Positions 1 to 8,776 of a stretch of DNA of 64,000 nt are shown in pieces. Made by a program: the position numbers and the translations under genes. Location: contig NZ_LOKZ01000001.1 of NCBI RefSeq assembly GCF_002211365.1, positions 558,001-622,000 of the forward strand, in the 5' to 3' direction. Source of the DNA: Rhizobium sp. R711 (GTDB lineage: Bacteria > Pseudomonadota > Alphaproteobacteria > Rhizobiales > Rhizobiaceae). Each line of letters begins with the position of its first letter. Position 1 is the first letter of the stretch. Under the pieces are notes generated by a model. The model made no database searches, had not been told where the DNA came from, and was given only the letters and a program-made list of their open reading frames with translations.

Positions 1-2
1 CG

Positions 3-176
3 CCCGCGCATTTCAGCCGCGCCTTTAGCAAGGAGTTCGGTTACAGCCCGCGTGAGGCGAGAACCGTGGCCATGCCGTCCTATCTCGGCTACACGGTCGA
101 GTCGGCAGGCCAGGCAGACGGCGCGCAATCCTTCGACAAATGGTTGAGAACGCTCGGGCACAGTCCCCGATCTTGA
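3..176 (+). CDS. AraC-family transcriptional regulator, C-terminal fragment
   Basis: Only the last 57 codons are inside the window; the 5' part lies to the left. The reading frame beginning at base 3 gives a peptide starting PAHFSRAFSKEFGYSPREAR. This matches the end of the second helix-turn-helix of AraC/XylS activators, where an F-x-R-x-F-x-x-x-F-G-x-S-P-x-x-x-R pattern is typical. About 35 further residues follow before the TGA. The regulated genes cannot be told from this fragment. Family assignment is firm for so short a piece; target and ligand are unknown. Confidence 0.75.
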   Translation, partial: PAHFSRAFSKEFGYSPREARTVAMPSYLGYTVESAGQADGAQSFDKWLRTLGHSPRS

Positions 177-615
177 TCGCGTTGAGGGTGTCGTCCGACG
201 CTGAAGCGCAATGGTTGCCTTCCCAACTCAATCCGCAAATGCAAAGGTCCGGCTCGCGGCGGCGTCCGTTCGACCAGAGCACGTCTTGCGAAAGCAGGAA
301 CCGATCTCGGGCCAAAGGCATCCGGGACAACAAAGCACTAAAAGGCGACAAGCGAAGCTGAAGACCCCGCCCGTGCTTTAGTCATGCCAGGCCGCACCTG
401 ACCTGCATTCGCGTTCCAGTATCGATTAGCGGCAAGAGCGGGGTGGCGCGGTCCAAACCGCCGCAGAAATGTACGCTGCTGCAAGTTTCTGGATGCGCAG
501 CTAACGACAGGCGCCCTGTAAGCCCTTAATAAAGAAGCATAATCGCAGTGCAGTCAGTAGCCGGAGCGCATCGCAATGCGGTCCTTTGTAATTGAAGCAA
601 CTTCAGGGGAATGTC
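177..615. other. Intergenic region, no gene recognised
   Basis: About 440 bases separate the AraC tail from the next small gene. Short open frames occur on both strands, but none has a ribosome-binding site with a recognisable product. It presumably holds the promoter of the small gene at 616. No clear promoter or hairpin was seen. Confidence 0.4.
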
Positions 616-837
616 ATGGAACCTACCAATCCTACGATCCGGATCAGCAATCCTCGATATCCTGCAAATGATCCATACCGCGTCGTCGAGCGCGAAGAAG
701 TCCTCGCACAGGCCTTTCGGGCTTTCGTGCAGCGAGCCGTATCCGCGGGCTGGAAGGAATCGGAGGTCGCTCTGACCTTGGCCGACATCGCCGACGACTA
801 TGTAATGGCTCTCGCTCGAAGGGTTACGGCAAACTAG
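616..837 (+). CDS. Small conserved hypothetical protein (73 aa)
   Basis: The ATG at 616 follows an AGGGGA Shine-Dalgarno five bases upstream, a better start than the in-frame TTG at 592. The product is a soluble 73-residue protein with an amphipathic helical C-terminal half (residues about 25-70, rich in Ala, Glu, Val) and no signal peptide, Cys pair or membrane segment. I do not recognise the family. A strong hairpin at 906-944 lies downstream and probably ends its transcript, so it looks like a monocistronic gene. Base composition resembles its neighbours. Confidence 0.6.
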   Translation: MEPTNPTIRISNPRYPANDPYRVVEREEVLAQAFRAFVQRAVSAGWKESEVALTLADIADDYVMALARRVTAN

Positions 838-905
838 TCTTGAGTACCGTGCGCGTATCGCAGCTGGGGGCGATCGCGGACATGCCAATCCCTTCAACGC
901 AGCCG

Positions 906-944
906 AGGCCCACCGCTCCGCGATTGATGCGAGGCGGTGGGCCT
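906..944 (+). terminator. Probable intrinsic terminator
   Basis: AGGCCCACCGC at 906-916 pairs perfectly with GCGGTGGGCCT at 934-944 (11 bp stem, 17-base loop), followed by a short T-containing stretch (TGGTCGTTT). It sits about 70 bases after the small gene ending at 837. The tail is weaker than a classic U-run, which is common in GC-rich genomes. Confidence 0.65.
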
Positions 945-1224
945 TGGTCGTTTGACTGCATAAATCCCGCTCAAAGCTGTTCGAGCCCTCCCCTCGAGTT
1001 TAAGTGTGGCAGCGATTGGATATAGTCGTAGGCGATCGCGTCGTCTGCCCGGTTGTTGCTTCACTGCCGGTTTGGCCAGGCGGGTCATCAGAGCGATTGG
1101 CCATATCGATGCGAAAGACCGGCTATGCAGTCATTTGCTTTACAGATATCACGCTGTACAGTTTGCGAGCAGCCAATGGCCGCGGCTCGAATGTAAGATG
1201 GCGCCGCGCCTACAAGGAGGAATG
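945..1224. other. Intergenic region upstream of the VOC gene
   Basis: No convincing gene was found between the terminator hairpin and the VOC gene. The frame of the VOC gene is open upstream to about 1006, but that stretch has no start with a ribosome-binding site and does not read as a VOC domain. The promoter of the VOC gene probably lies here. Confidence 0.4.
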
Positions 1225-1602
1225 ATGTTTCATCACGTTTCTATCGGCGTGTCCGATCTTGAGCGCGCCCGCAAGTTCTACGATGCTGCACTTTTGCCAT
1301 TGGGCTATGCGAGGCTTTCAACGAGTGACAAGTGGCTGGGTTACGGCGCAGAACAGCCACAGCTTTGGATCAAGCTCGCGGAGCGCCCGGTTGTGCCTGA
1401 TATGGAGTCGGGACTGCATTTCTGTTTTGTTGCCGACAGCGAGGAAGGTGTCAGAGGCTTTCACGCAAAAAGCATAGCCAATGGCGGGACGGACAATGGC
1501 GAACCCGGCATACGTCCTGAATACGCATCGTTCTATTACGCCGCATTCGTCATCGATCCCGATGGCTATCGCCTGGAAGCTTTTTTCCACCACCCTGAAT
1601 GA
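1225..1602 (+). CDS. VOC-family (glyoxalase/bleomycin-resistance-like) protein
   Basis: A 125-residue cytosolic protein with one vicinal-oxygen-chelate fold (two beta-alpha-beta-beta-beta modules). It opens MFHHVSIGVSDLERARKFYD and ends with a DPDGYRLEAFFH strand, both typical of VOC dioxygenase/lyase-like proteins. Candidate metal ligands are the early His (HHVSI) and the late Glu (RLEAF). Two ATGs overlap at 1222 and 1225; AAGGAGG ends at 1220, so 1225 has the workable spacing. The substrate cannot be told. It lies 46 bases before an MFS exporter on the same strand, which may suggest co-expression in detoxification. Confidence 0.8.
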   Translation: MFHHVSIGVSDLERARKFYDAALLPLGYARLSTSDKWLGYGAEQPQLWIKLAERPVVPDMESGLHFCFVADSEEGVRGFHAKSIANGGTDNGEPGIRPEYASFYYAAFVIDPDGYRLEAFFHHPE

Positions 1603-1648
1603 AGGCTGGCGCCGGTTGACGGGAAGACGACGCATCGCAAGGTAACCC

Positions 1649-3193
1649 ATGTCGCAACACCTTGAGCCCACCTCCTCTCGTTCGCCTTCAACGGTGATTT
1701 GGGTGGGCTTTGTTGCGATGTGCGTCGGCATGTTCATGGCGATCCTGGACGTGCAGGTGGTCGCCACGTCGCTGCCGACGATCCAACAAGCCATCAATAT
1801 CGATCCTGACCAAATGAGCTGGATCCAGACCATCTACCTCATCGCGGAGGTAGTCGCCATTCCGCTCACCGGTCTGCTCATGCGCATCCTAACGATGCGA
1901 TGGCTATTCGTCGCCTCGATCGGTCTGTTTGTCGTCGCATCCGGGGGCTGTGCGGCAAGCAGCGGCTTCGGCGAATTGGTTGCCTGGCGAGCGGTTCAGG
2001 GCTTTTCCGGCGGCACCTTGATTCCAGCGGTGTTTTCGGCGGTTTTCATCCTGTTTCCAAATGAGCGCCAGGCAGTTGCCACGACCATTGCTGGCGTGCT
2101 GGCCGTCCTTGCCCCAACGGTCGGCCCGATCATCGGCGGCTGGCTGACCGCGACCTATTCATGGCATTGGCTCTTTCTCATCAACATTATCCCCGGGATT
2201 ATCTCGGCGCTCGTGGCATGGCGGTTCCTACCACGACAAAAGGACGAATCCTCCGGAGTTCGGCATCTTGACGCCCTGTCGCTCCTCATGATGGCGCTGG
2301 CGCTGACCAGCCTCGAACTGGGACTGAAGGAAGCGCCGACGAGCGGCTGGGCTTCGCCTTACGTCCTGAGCCTGCTTTCGCTCAGCCTGGTGTCCGGGAG
2401 CGCATTTGCATACCGATCGCTGCGCGCGATGCGCCCGATCGTCGACCTCCATCATTTCCGCGACCGGAATTTCCTGGTCGGCTCTGCCCTCAGCTTCGTG
2501 CTGGGGACAGGCCTCTTCGGCTCGGTCTATCTGATGCCGGTCTTCCTTGCCTTCATCAGAGGGCACAATGCCTTGGAAATTGGAACGACGATGCTGGTCA
2601 CGGGCATCACGCAGCTGATCGCCGCACCGATCGCCGTTTTGCTGGAAAAGCGAACGGATCCACGCCTGCTTTCGGCGGCAGGCTTCGCACTGTTCGCAAT
2701 CGGACTGGCAATGAGCGCATTCCAGGATCCACGCTCAGACTATGATGCCATGTTCTGGCCGCAGCTGGTGCGCGGTGCAGCGATCATGTTCTGCTTGCTC
2801 CCACCAACGCGGCTGGCGCTTGGCACCTTGCCGGCTGCACGAGTGCCTGACGCAAGCGGGCTTTTCAACTTGATGCGCAACCTCGGCGGAGCGATCGGCA
2901 TCGCTGTGATCGATACGATCATCTACACGAGATCGGAGCCGCTTGAGGAGGCATTATGGGAGAAGCTGCGTGCCGGCGACCAGGACACGGCAGCGTTTAT
3001 CGGGGTTCCGTCTGGAACGATCTTAGATAGCATAGGTGCTTTCAATCAAGACACCACCGCCATTCTCGATCCGCTGGTCCAGACGGCAGCAAGCGTCCAG
3101 GCGATCAACGAGGCGTGGCTTTTCGTCGCTGTATTGACAGGCTGCGCACTGCTCTTTCTGCCGTTTGCAAGACCGGTCGCACCGCCGCAGTGA
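1649..3193 (+). CDS. MFS transporter, DHA2 (EmrB/QacA-type, 14 TM) drug exporter
   Basis: This 514-residue inner-membrane protein has a short hydrophilic N-terminus and then repeated hydrophobic segments consistent with 14 membrane helices, the DHA2 drug:proton antiporter size. The first helix carries AILDVQVVATSLPTIQ, close to the D-x-T/V-I-V-N-V-A-L-P motif of EmrB/QacA, and the segment RAVQGFSGGTLIP fits conserved motif B/C. It would export a hydrophobic compound using the proton gradient. No EmrA-type membrane fusion gene is adjacent, so it probably acts alone. It is flanked by a VOC protein and a flavin monooxygenase-like gene on the same strand. The substrate is unknown. Confidence 0.88.
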   Translation: MSQHLEPTSSRSPSTVIWVGFVAMCVGMFMAILDVQVVATSLPTIQQAINIDPDQMSWIQTIYLIAEVVAIPLTGLLMRILTMRWLFVASIGLFVVASGGCAASSGFGELVAWRAVQGFSGGTLIPAVFSAVFILFPNERQAVATTIAGVLAVLAPTVGPIIGGWLTATYSWHWLFLINIIPGIISALVAWRFLPRQKDESSGVRHLDALSLLMMALALTSLELGLKEAPTSGWASPYVLSLLSLSLVSGSAFAYRSLRAMRPIVDLHHFRDRNFLVGSALSFVLGTGLFGSVYLMPVFLAFIRGHNALEIGTTMLVTGITQLIAAPIAVLLEKRTDPRLLSAAGFALFAIGLAMSAFQDPRSDYDAMFWPQLVRGAAIMFCLLPPTRLALGTLPAARVPDASGLFNLMRNLGGAIGIAVIDTIIYTRSEPLEEALWEKLRAGDQDTAAFIGVPSGTILDSIGAFNQDTTAILDPLVQTAASVQAINEAWLFVAVLTGCALLFLPFARPVAPPQ

Positions 3194-3322
3194 GTTGGCT
3201 CGCCGGCGCCAACGCCAAAGCGTGAACAGAGCGTTCAATCGTTTTTCATCGCAGACACCGTTTCCCATGTTATGGCAGTCTCAAATCCCATGGCAAACGG
3301 CGCTATTCAACAGGGCAAAATC

Positions 3323-4345
3323 ATGAAGAAAATCGGCTTTCTCTCCTTTGGCCACTGGACGCCTTCGCCCCAGTCGCAGACCCGCTCTGCGGGCGACGCG
3401 CTGCTCCAGTCGATCGACCTTGCCGTAGCCGCGGAGGAACTTGGCGCGGATGGGGCCTATTTTCGCGTTCACCATTTTGCCCGGCAGCTTGCCTCCCCCT
3501 TCCCGTTGCTGGCGGCAGTCGGGGCCAAAACAAAGACCTTGGAAATTGGCACTGCGGTCATCGACATGCGTTACGAAAACCCACTTTACATGGCTGAAGA
3601 CGCCGGAGCCGCGGATCTGATTGCAGGCGGGCGCCTGCAGCTCGGCATCAGCCGCGGTTCACCGGAGCAGGTCATCGATGGCTGGCGCTATTTCGGCTAC
3701 CAGCCCGGTGACGGCTCGACAGACGCCGATATGGGGCGCGGCCACGCCGAGGTGTTCCTCGAAGCGCTCAAAGGGGATGGTTTTGCTCAGCCCAACCCGC
3801 GTCCGATGTTCCCGAACCCACAAGGCCTGCTCAGACTTGAACCATATTCGGAAGGATTGCGCGAGCGCATCTGGTGGGGTGCGGGGTCCAACGCAACCGC
3901 AATCTGGGCAGCCAAACTCGGCATGAACCTGCAAAGTTCGACCTTGAAAGATGACGAAACCGGTGAACCCTTCCACATACAGCAGGCCGCGCAAATCCGC
4001 GCCTATCGCGGGGCATGGAAGGAAGCCGGCCATGACCGCACCCCACGCGTGTCGGTCAGTCGCAGCATCTTCGCGCTCGTTGACGACCGCGATCGCGCTT
4101 ATTTTGGTCGCGGCAGCAAGGAGCAGGATTCGATCGGCTATATCGATGAAAACACCAAGGCGATCTTTGGTCGTTCCTACGCGGCCGAACCGGAGGCGCT
4201 GGTCAAACAGCTTGCCGACGACCAAGCCATTGCTGAAGCTGATACCCTGCTCTTGACGGTCCCCAATCAGCTTGGCGTCGAATACAATGCCCACGTGATC
4301 GAGGCAATCCTCAAGTACGTAGCACCTGCTCTCGGCTGGCGTTAA
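3323..4345 (+). CDS. LLM-class flavin-dependent oxidoreductase (luciferase-like monooxygenase)
   Basis: A 340-residue cytosolic TIM-barrel enzyme of the bacterial luciferase/alkanal monooxygenase superfamily, using reduced flavin. The N-terminus MKKIGFLSFGHW is the first beta strand. FRVHHFARQLASPFPLLAAV carries the family's HH/HF active-site region near residue 50, and GRLQLGISRGSPEQVIDG is the conserved GR-x-x-x-G-x-x-R-G strand. The start at 3323 begins directly with the first barrel strand and follows CAGGGC; in-frame upstream ATGs would only add an unstructured tail. It lies 130 bases after the MFS gene. The physiological substrate cannot be deduced. Confidence 0.85.
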   Translation: MKKIGFLSFGHWTPSPQSQTRSAGDALLQSIDLAVAAEELGADGAYFRVHHFARQLASPFPLLAAVGAKTKTLEIGTAVIDMRYENPLYMAEDAGAADLIAGGRLQLGISRGSPEQVIDGWRYFGYQPGDGSTDADMGRGHAEVFLEALKGDGFAQPNPRPMFPNPQGLLRLEPYSEGLRERIWWGAGSNATAIWAAKLGMNLQSSTLKDDETGEPFHIQQAAQIRAYRGAWKEAGHDRTPRVSVSRSIFALVDDRDRAYFGRGSKEQDSIGYIDENTKAIFGRSYAAEPEALVKQLADDQAIAEADTLLLTVPNQLGVEYNAHVIEAILKYVAPALGWR

Positions 4346-4362
4346 GTCCCGACGCGCTTGCC

Positions 4363-4950
4363 CTATTGGTTCAAGGCAAGCGCGCTGCGGCCGCTTGTCG
4401 TGTCGGCGATCAGCCGGGCAATGTCCTGCGATTTCGCTTCCGGAAAGCTCGCCCTGATCTGGGCACCGGAATCGGTGAATGTCTCGCCGAGGACCTCCAC
4501 GCCTCCAAAGGCCTTGAGCCTTGCCTTCAGGATCGCGAGGTCGGAAAACTCCGCACTGATCGTTCCCTCCAGGGTTGGGACGATCTCGACCAGTTCGCCA
4601 GCCTGTAGGCAAGCCGCAGCCGTACCCCCATAGGCCCGGATCAGCCCGCCGGTGCCGAGAAGAACGCCGCCAAACCAGCGCGTCACGATCACCAGTATCT
4701 TGTCAGCGGATTGACCGTCAATTGCTTGCAATATGGGTTTTCCTGCCGTTCCGCTTGGCTCTCCGTCATCGCTGAAACGATATGCCTTGCCAATGCGCCA
4801 GGCCCAGCAATTGTGATTGGCGTCGCCATGGGCGCACCGGCCAAGCGCCTCCTTCGCCTCGAACTCGCTCGATATTGGCAAGCCGATTGCGAGAAAGCGG
4901 CTCTTCTTTACGATCTGCTCGAAAGATGTGGGACGTTCCAGCGAATACAT
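4363..4950 (-). CDS. yigZ: YigZ/IMPACT-family protein (UPF0029)
   Basis: The 195-residue product contains the hallmarks of the YigZ/IMPACT family: an N-terminal KKSRFLA segment, DDGEPSGTAGKPIL around residue 60 and VTRWFGGVLLGTGGLIRAYG around residue 90. Length matches E. coli YigZ (about 200 residues). IMPACT homologues act in translation-related stress control in eukaryotes; the bacterial role is unclear. It is convergent with the LLM oxidoreductase, whose stop lies 17 bases away. No operon partner is evident. Confidence 0.9.
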   Translation of the reverse strand: MYSLERPTSFEQIVKKSRFLAIGLPISSEFEAKEALGRCAHGDANHNCWAWRIGKAYRFSDDGEPSGTAGKPILQAIDGQSADKILVIVTRWFGGVLLGTGGLIRAYGGTAAACLQAGELVEIVPTLEGTISAEFSDLAILKARLKAFGGVEVLGETFTDSGAQIRASFPEAKSQDIARLIADTTSGRSALALNQ

Positions 4951-5052
4951 GAATGCTTTATAGGACAGCTTGACCGCTGCGCGAAGCTGGTTTGTCCAAC
5001 GATTGCGGACCGCGGCGAGGTCGCGTATGCATCTAAGCGGTGCTTAAGCCCG

Positions 5053-5370
5053 CTAGTGCGCCGGTGCCGAGATTTGACCCTTCATATTCGGGTGGAAGCG
5101 ACAGTAATAATCGACCGAAGTGGCTGTCTTCAATACCACACTTCCCGATTTACCCGCAGGGATGATCACCTCCCAGTCACCCATTGCGGTCGCCGTATGG
5201 GCAAGAACATCCTTGTTGATCCACTCGATGGTATCGCCCGGTCTTGCGCTGATCCTTGCGGGCGAAAACATCATCTTTTCGATGGTCACCGTGACTGTTT
5301 CCGCCCGCACCGGAACGGCACCGAGGATTGAGGCAGCGACCGCAATGATCCACAAATGCCGCTTCAACAT
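5053..5370 (-). CDS. Periplasmic cupredoxin (amicyanin/pseudoazurin-like)
   Basis: A 105-residue exported small blue-copper protein. Residues 1-23 form a signal peptide ending VRA. The mature part has a cupredoxin beta sandwich with type 1 copper ligands visible as His58, Cys90, His93 and Met96 (YYCRFHPNM), the short ligand loop of amicyanin-like proteins. The start follows AGGAG with good spacing. It begins 11 bases after the DUF4142 gene, which itself follows an ECF sigma gene, so the three probably form one operon. A role in periplasmic electron transfer or copper/oxidative stress is inferred. Confidence 0.88.
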   Translation of the reverse strand: MLKRHLWIIAVAASILGAVPVRAETVTVTIEKMMFSPARISARPGDTIEWINKDVLAHTATAMGDWEVIIPAGKSGSVVLKTATSVDYYCRFHPNMKGQISAPAH

Positions 5371-5381
5371 GCTGATATCTC

Positions 5382-5906
5382 CTATTTCAGGTCGGCAGCG
5401 ACATGTTCTGCGTGCTGTTGATGCCCCTGGAAGACCTTGAGCCCGGTTTGCAGCAGGTCCTTGAGCTCGCTATTGCTTGCAGACGGGATCAGCAGGGTCT
5501 CCAGCGCGCCGTTGACCTGCTTGTGATAGGCGACTTCGTTGGCGACATAGGCCTTGTCGAAGCTCGCTCCGGTAAGCTTGGCAAGGTTGGCTCGCTCTTT
5601 GGTCGCAGCCTTGGTCAGCGACTTGCTTGTATCATTGTCTTCAGGGGTAACCTTGAGCTTCTTGACCAATGCGAGGGCCTGCTTGTTCACGGCCTCATGA
5701 TCGCGCACCATATCCTCGGCGAAGGCGACAACCTCCTTGTTCTTGGATTTTGAGATTGCAAGCTTTGCCGCCTCGACATCGATGTTGCCGGCGGTATAGG
5801 CAATATGTGCGATCTGCGCGTCCGTCGGCTTGTCTGCAGGCCATGCCGATGGCGCAATTGCAGGCAGACAAAGCGCGGCGAGAATTGCAATCTGTCGAGT
5901 ATGCAT
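5382..5906 (-). CDS. DUF4142 periplasmic four-helix protein
   Basis: A 174-residue protein with a signal peptide (residues 1-23, MHTRQIAIL...) and a mature domain of long amphipathic helices. Segments such as AYTAGNIDVEAAKLA, FAEDMVRDHEAVNKQ and VANEVAYHKQVNGALE match DUF4142, a ferritin-like four-helix family. The ATG at 5906 is preceded by AAGGAGGTTCCC; an upstream in-frame start at 5975 lacks such a site and would hide the signal peptide. It sits between the ECF sigma gene and the cupredoxin. DUF4142 proteins are often stress-induced in rhizobia, but the biochemical role is unknown. Confidence 0.88.
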   Translation of the reverse strand: MHTRQIAILAALCLPAIAPSAWPADKPTDAQIAHIAYTAGNIDVEAAKLAISKSKNKEVVAFAEDMVRDHEAVNKQALALVKKLKVTPEDNDTSKSLTKAATKERANLAKLTGASFDKAYVANEVAYHKQVNGALETLLIPSASNSELKDLLQTGLKVFQGHQQHAEHVAADLK

Positions 5907-5993
5907 GGGAACCTCCTTGGCCCGAACCGCGAGGCCGGGTGTTATTGCCTGGTACGAACATTGGATGCTGGTCAAACGATTAGGTTCCCAACA

Positions 5994-6686
5994 TCAGTCG
6001 ACAAAACCAAGGCGACTCATCACCGCAGCCGTCAGACGCTTGCAACGGCGACCAGCAAAGGGAAATGCGCAAAGCAGCACTGGACCAATCTGCTCATCGA
6101 GGCGCTCCCGCACCAGGCGCCTGGCGCGATGCAGCCTCGTCTTGACGGTTTCTGCGCGTAAACCAAGCAGGTGCGCCGTTTCTTCCACACTCAGCCCCTC
6201 GATCACTCTCGCGACAAACACGGTTCGATAGGTGTCTGGGAGCGCATCGGTTGCCTGTTCGACCAGCTGCAGGATTTGTCGCTGCGCCATTGTCCTCTCC
6301 GGATCGCTGCTGCTGTCGTCGACAGGAAATTGGAGGATCGTCGCGCCGCTGCCTTGTTCGGCGGAATTCACGTTAATGGCTGCCCGCCGCTTCTTGCGCA
6401 GACGCCCAAGTGCCTCGTTGATCACAATCCGTGATAGCCAGGTCCCCAGTGACGACTCTCCGCGGAAGCGCTCGAGATTTGCAAATGCCCGCATGTAGGC
6501 TTCCTGAACGACGTCCTCGGCCTCGCCGTCATCGCGAAGGATGCTTCTTGCGAGCCTAAAAAGCCGCTGATTATGGGTCGTCATGATGGCGCGAAATGCC
6601 TGGCGATCACGCGCGATCGCTCGACGCGCAAGCTCGACATCGGCAAGCGTATCGCCTCCTTCTCGGTTGGTTCGGGCGTGCGACAT
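5994..6686 (-). CDS. ECF-type RNA polymerase sigma factor
   Basis: A 230-residue sigma-70 family protein with only regions 2 and 4. Region 2 is seen around residues 30-95 (RLFRLARSILRDDGEAEDVVQEAYMRAF spans the core-binding and -10 regions) and region 4 around residues 145-200 (VIEGLSVEETAHLLGL, then KTRLHRAR). The ATG at 6686 has AAGGAG six bases upstream; the ATG at 6692 is too close to it. A 30-residue basic C-terminal extension follows region 4. Downstream DUF4142 and cupredoxin genes are likely members of its regulon. No linked anti-sigma gene is visible, so its control is unclear. Confidence 0.9.
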   Translation of the reverse strand: MSHARTNREGGDTLADVELARRAIARDRQAFRAIMTTHNQRLFRLARSILRDDGEAEDVVQEAYMRAFANLERFRGESSLGTWLSRIVINEALGRLRKKRRAAINVNSAEQGSGATILQFPVDDSSSDPERTMAQRQILQLVEQATDALPDTYRTVFVARVIEGLSVEETAHLLGLRAETVKTRLHRARRLVRERLDEQIGPVLLCAFPFAGRRCKRLTAAVMSRLGFVD

Positions 6687-6730
6687 CGTCATCTCCTTCG
6701 CATGACTGTAGATGGCGTCCGGTCCGAAAG

Positions 6731-6735
6731 GTTCC
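6731..6735 (-). promoter_or_regulatory. Possible ECF -35 element upstream of the sigma gene
   Basis: On the minus strand GGGAACCTTTC appears about 45 bases before the ECF sigma start; GGAAC is the usual ECF -35 core. A matching -10 element is not clear, so autoregulation is only a suggestion. Confidence 0.3.
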
Positions 6736-6913
6736 CGAAAAATCGTACGTCTTGTCCTCAGTCTGTCCCCTCCCCCCCCGTGAGGCTTGCGGCTTGTCTC
6801 TATACAGCAGCCGTTTTTAGGTGGATGAGTTTGACACGGCGAAAAAGATGCCGACCTTGCCTAAAGGCTTTCACAGAAGCGGACCGCTATAATTTCTGAA
6901 TGGGATGGACAAG

Positions 6914-8368
6914 ATGGACCTCAAGGACCCGACACTCTTTCGTCAGGCAGCTCTCATTGGCGACAAATGGATCGAGGCCGAACCTTCGAATGCGATCGAG
7001 GTCAACAACCCTGCGACCGGTGAGGTGATCGGTCGTGTGCCGAAGCTTGGGATGGCAGAGACAAAAGCTGCGATCGAGGCCGCACGCATTGCCCAAAAGG
7101 GTTGGGCGGCACGCACCGCCAAGGAACGCTCGGCCATTCTTCGCAAATGGTTCGAGCTGATGATCGACAACAAGGATGATCTTGGCCGCATCCTGACATC
7201 AGAGCAGGGCAAGCCTGTTGGCGAAGCAACCGGTGAGATTGTCTATGGTGCAAGCTTCATCGAATGGTTCGCAGAGGAAGGCCGGCGCGTCTATGGCGAT
7301 CTCATCCCTGGCCACCAGCCCGACAAGCGCATCATGGTGATGAAGCAGCCGATCGGCGTGGTCGCCGCCATCACTCCCTGGAATTTCCCGAACGCGATGA
7401 TCACGCGCAAAGCCGGACCTGCCTTTGCTGCCGGTTGCGCCATGGTCTTGAAGCCGGCCAGCCAGACGCCATTTTCGGCCATCGCGATTGCCGTGCTTGC
7501 CGAGCGCGCCGGCCTCCCGCAGGGCCTGTTTTCCGTCGTCACCGGCTCGGCACGCGAAATTGGCGCCGAAATGACGGCCAATCCGACTGTCCGCAAGTTG
7601 ACCTTTACCGGCTCCACCGAAATTGGCGCCGAGCTCTACAGACAGAGCGCGCCGACCATCAAGAAGCTCGGTCTGGAGCTCGGTGGCAACGCGCCCTTCA
7701 TCGTCTTTGACGACGCCGATCTCGATGCTGCCGTCGAAGGTGCGCTGATCGCCAAGTTCCGCAACAATGGCCAGACCTGCGTGTGCGCCAACCGGCTCTA
7801 CGTGCAGGATGGCGTCTATGATGCTTTTTCGCAGAAGCTTGCGGCAGCCGTCGGCAAGTTGAAGACCGGCAATGGCTTCGATGAAGGCGTCATTCTCGGA
7901 CCGCTGATCGACTCGCCGGCTCTTGCCAAGGTCGAGGAACACGTTGCCGATGCGCTCGCCAAGGGGGCGAGTGTCATCCAGGGCGGAAAGCGCCATGCGC
8001 TGGGCGGCACTTTTTATGAGGCGACGGTGCTTGCCGACGTCACCAAGGAGATGGTGGTTGCGCGCGAGGAGACCTTCGGGCCCGTGGCGCCGCTTTTCCG
8101 CTTCAAGGACGAGGCCGATGTGATCGCTCAGGCAAACGATACCGAGTTCGGCCTCGCTTCGTATTTCTATGCCAAGGATCTTTCCCGCGTCTTTCGCGTG
8201 GCGGAGGCTCTCGAATACGGCATGGTCGGCGTCAACACGGGACTGATTTCGACGGCCGAAGCGCCGTTTGGCGGCGTCAAACTGTCTGGCCTCGGACGCG
8301 AGGGCTCGAAATATGGAATCGAGGAATTTATGGAGATCAAATACGTCTGCCTCGGCGCCATCAGCTGA
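6914..8368 (+). CDS. gabD: NAD(P)-dependent succinate-semialdehyde dehydrogenase
   Basis: The 484-residue enzyme oxidises succinate semialdehyde to succinate, the last step of GABA catabolism. It shows the full aldehyde dehydrogenase set: the PWNFP motif near residue 155, the nucleotide-binding FTGSTEIG, the general-base segment LELGGNAPFIV with its Glu, and the catalytic Cys in GQTCVCANR near residue 288. E. coli GabD begins MKLNDSNLFRQQALI; this protein aligns from the ATG at 6914 (MDLKDPTLFRQAALI), so I chose that rather than the ATG at 6905. No gabT is adjacent. A hairpin at 8380-8401 ends the gene. Confidence 0.93.
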   Translation: MDLKDPTLFRQAALIGDKWIEAEPSNAIEVNNPATGEVIGRVPKLGMAETKAAIEAARIAQKGWAARTAKERSAILRKWFELMIDNKDDLGRILTSEQGKPVGEATGEIVYGASFIEWFAEEGRRVYGDLIPGHQPDKRIMVMKQPIGVVAAITPWNFPNAMITRKAGPAFAAGCAMVLKPASQTPFSAIAIAVLAERAGLPQGLFSVVTGSAREIGAEMTANPTVRKLTFTGSTEIGAELYRQSAPTIKKLGLELGGNAPFIVFDDADLDAAVEGALIAKFRNNGQTCVCANRLYVQDGVYDAFSQKLAAAVGKLKTGNGFDEGVILGPLIDSPALAKVEEHVADALAKGASVIQGGKRHALGGTFYEATVLADVTKEMVVAREETFGPVAPLFRFKDEADVIAQANDTEFGLASYFYAKDLSRVFRVAEALEYGMVGVNTGLISTAEAPFGGVKLSGLGREGSKYGIEEFMEIKYVCLGAIS

Positions 8369-8379
8369 ACGCCCGAAAC

Positions 8380-8401
8380 GGGGCCGTGGTAGCACGGTCC
8401 C
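8380..8401 (+). terminator. Probable terminator of gabD
   Basis: GGGGCCGTG (8380-8388) pairs with CACGGTCCC (8393-8401), a 9 bp stem with one G-T wobble and a 4-base loop, 12 bases after the gabD stop. The downstream tail GATACTCTCCTTTA is only moderately T-rich. Confidence 0.55.
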
Positions 8402-8776
8402 GATACTCTCCTTTAGTCGAGACGGCAGCGGGTCTGAGGCTGCCGCCACAGCAATGCGGCCAGTCAAAAGTGTAATTTTGTTCGCCGGCGTAGCGTCTTA
8501 TCAACCGAAATTACGCTGTTCCTACTGATAGCGTGATTACCTTGGCCATGGTTATTGCACGTCTTTCGTGCCATATTAGCAATCAGCACTGCTCATCATT
8601 TGAGTCGCGATTAAGCGCTAGAATGGAGACGATCAAGATGCTCTATGGCCTTCCCGAGCCAATTTCGAACACCTCTAAGTATTTGAAGGAACGAATACTA
8701 GGTTCTGCCGTTTTCTCAACAGGCGCGCCGACAGGGCAGCGATCCCGTTTCAATCAGCCGGCCGCGGGAGAGCATC
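8402..8776. other. Intergenic region upstream of prkA
   Basis: This stretch of about 375 bases has no convincing gene. It is AT-richer than its surroundings between about 8470 and 8700 and must hold the promoter of the prkA operon. A sigma-54-like pair was examined and not accepted because its spacing is off by one base. Confidence 0.45.

Noticed and set aside
7199..8467. 422-codon minus-strand frame opposite gabD
   Set aside because: It is antisense to a clear gabD gene and reads as low-complexity non-family sequence.
8535..8560. Possible sigma-54 promoter (TTGG...TTGC) before prkA
   Set aside because: The distance between the GG and GC elements is one base longer than the strict sigma-54 spacing, and the -24 element is a poor match.
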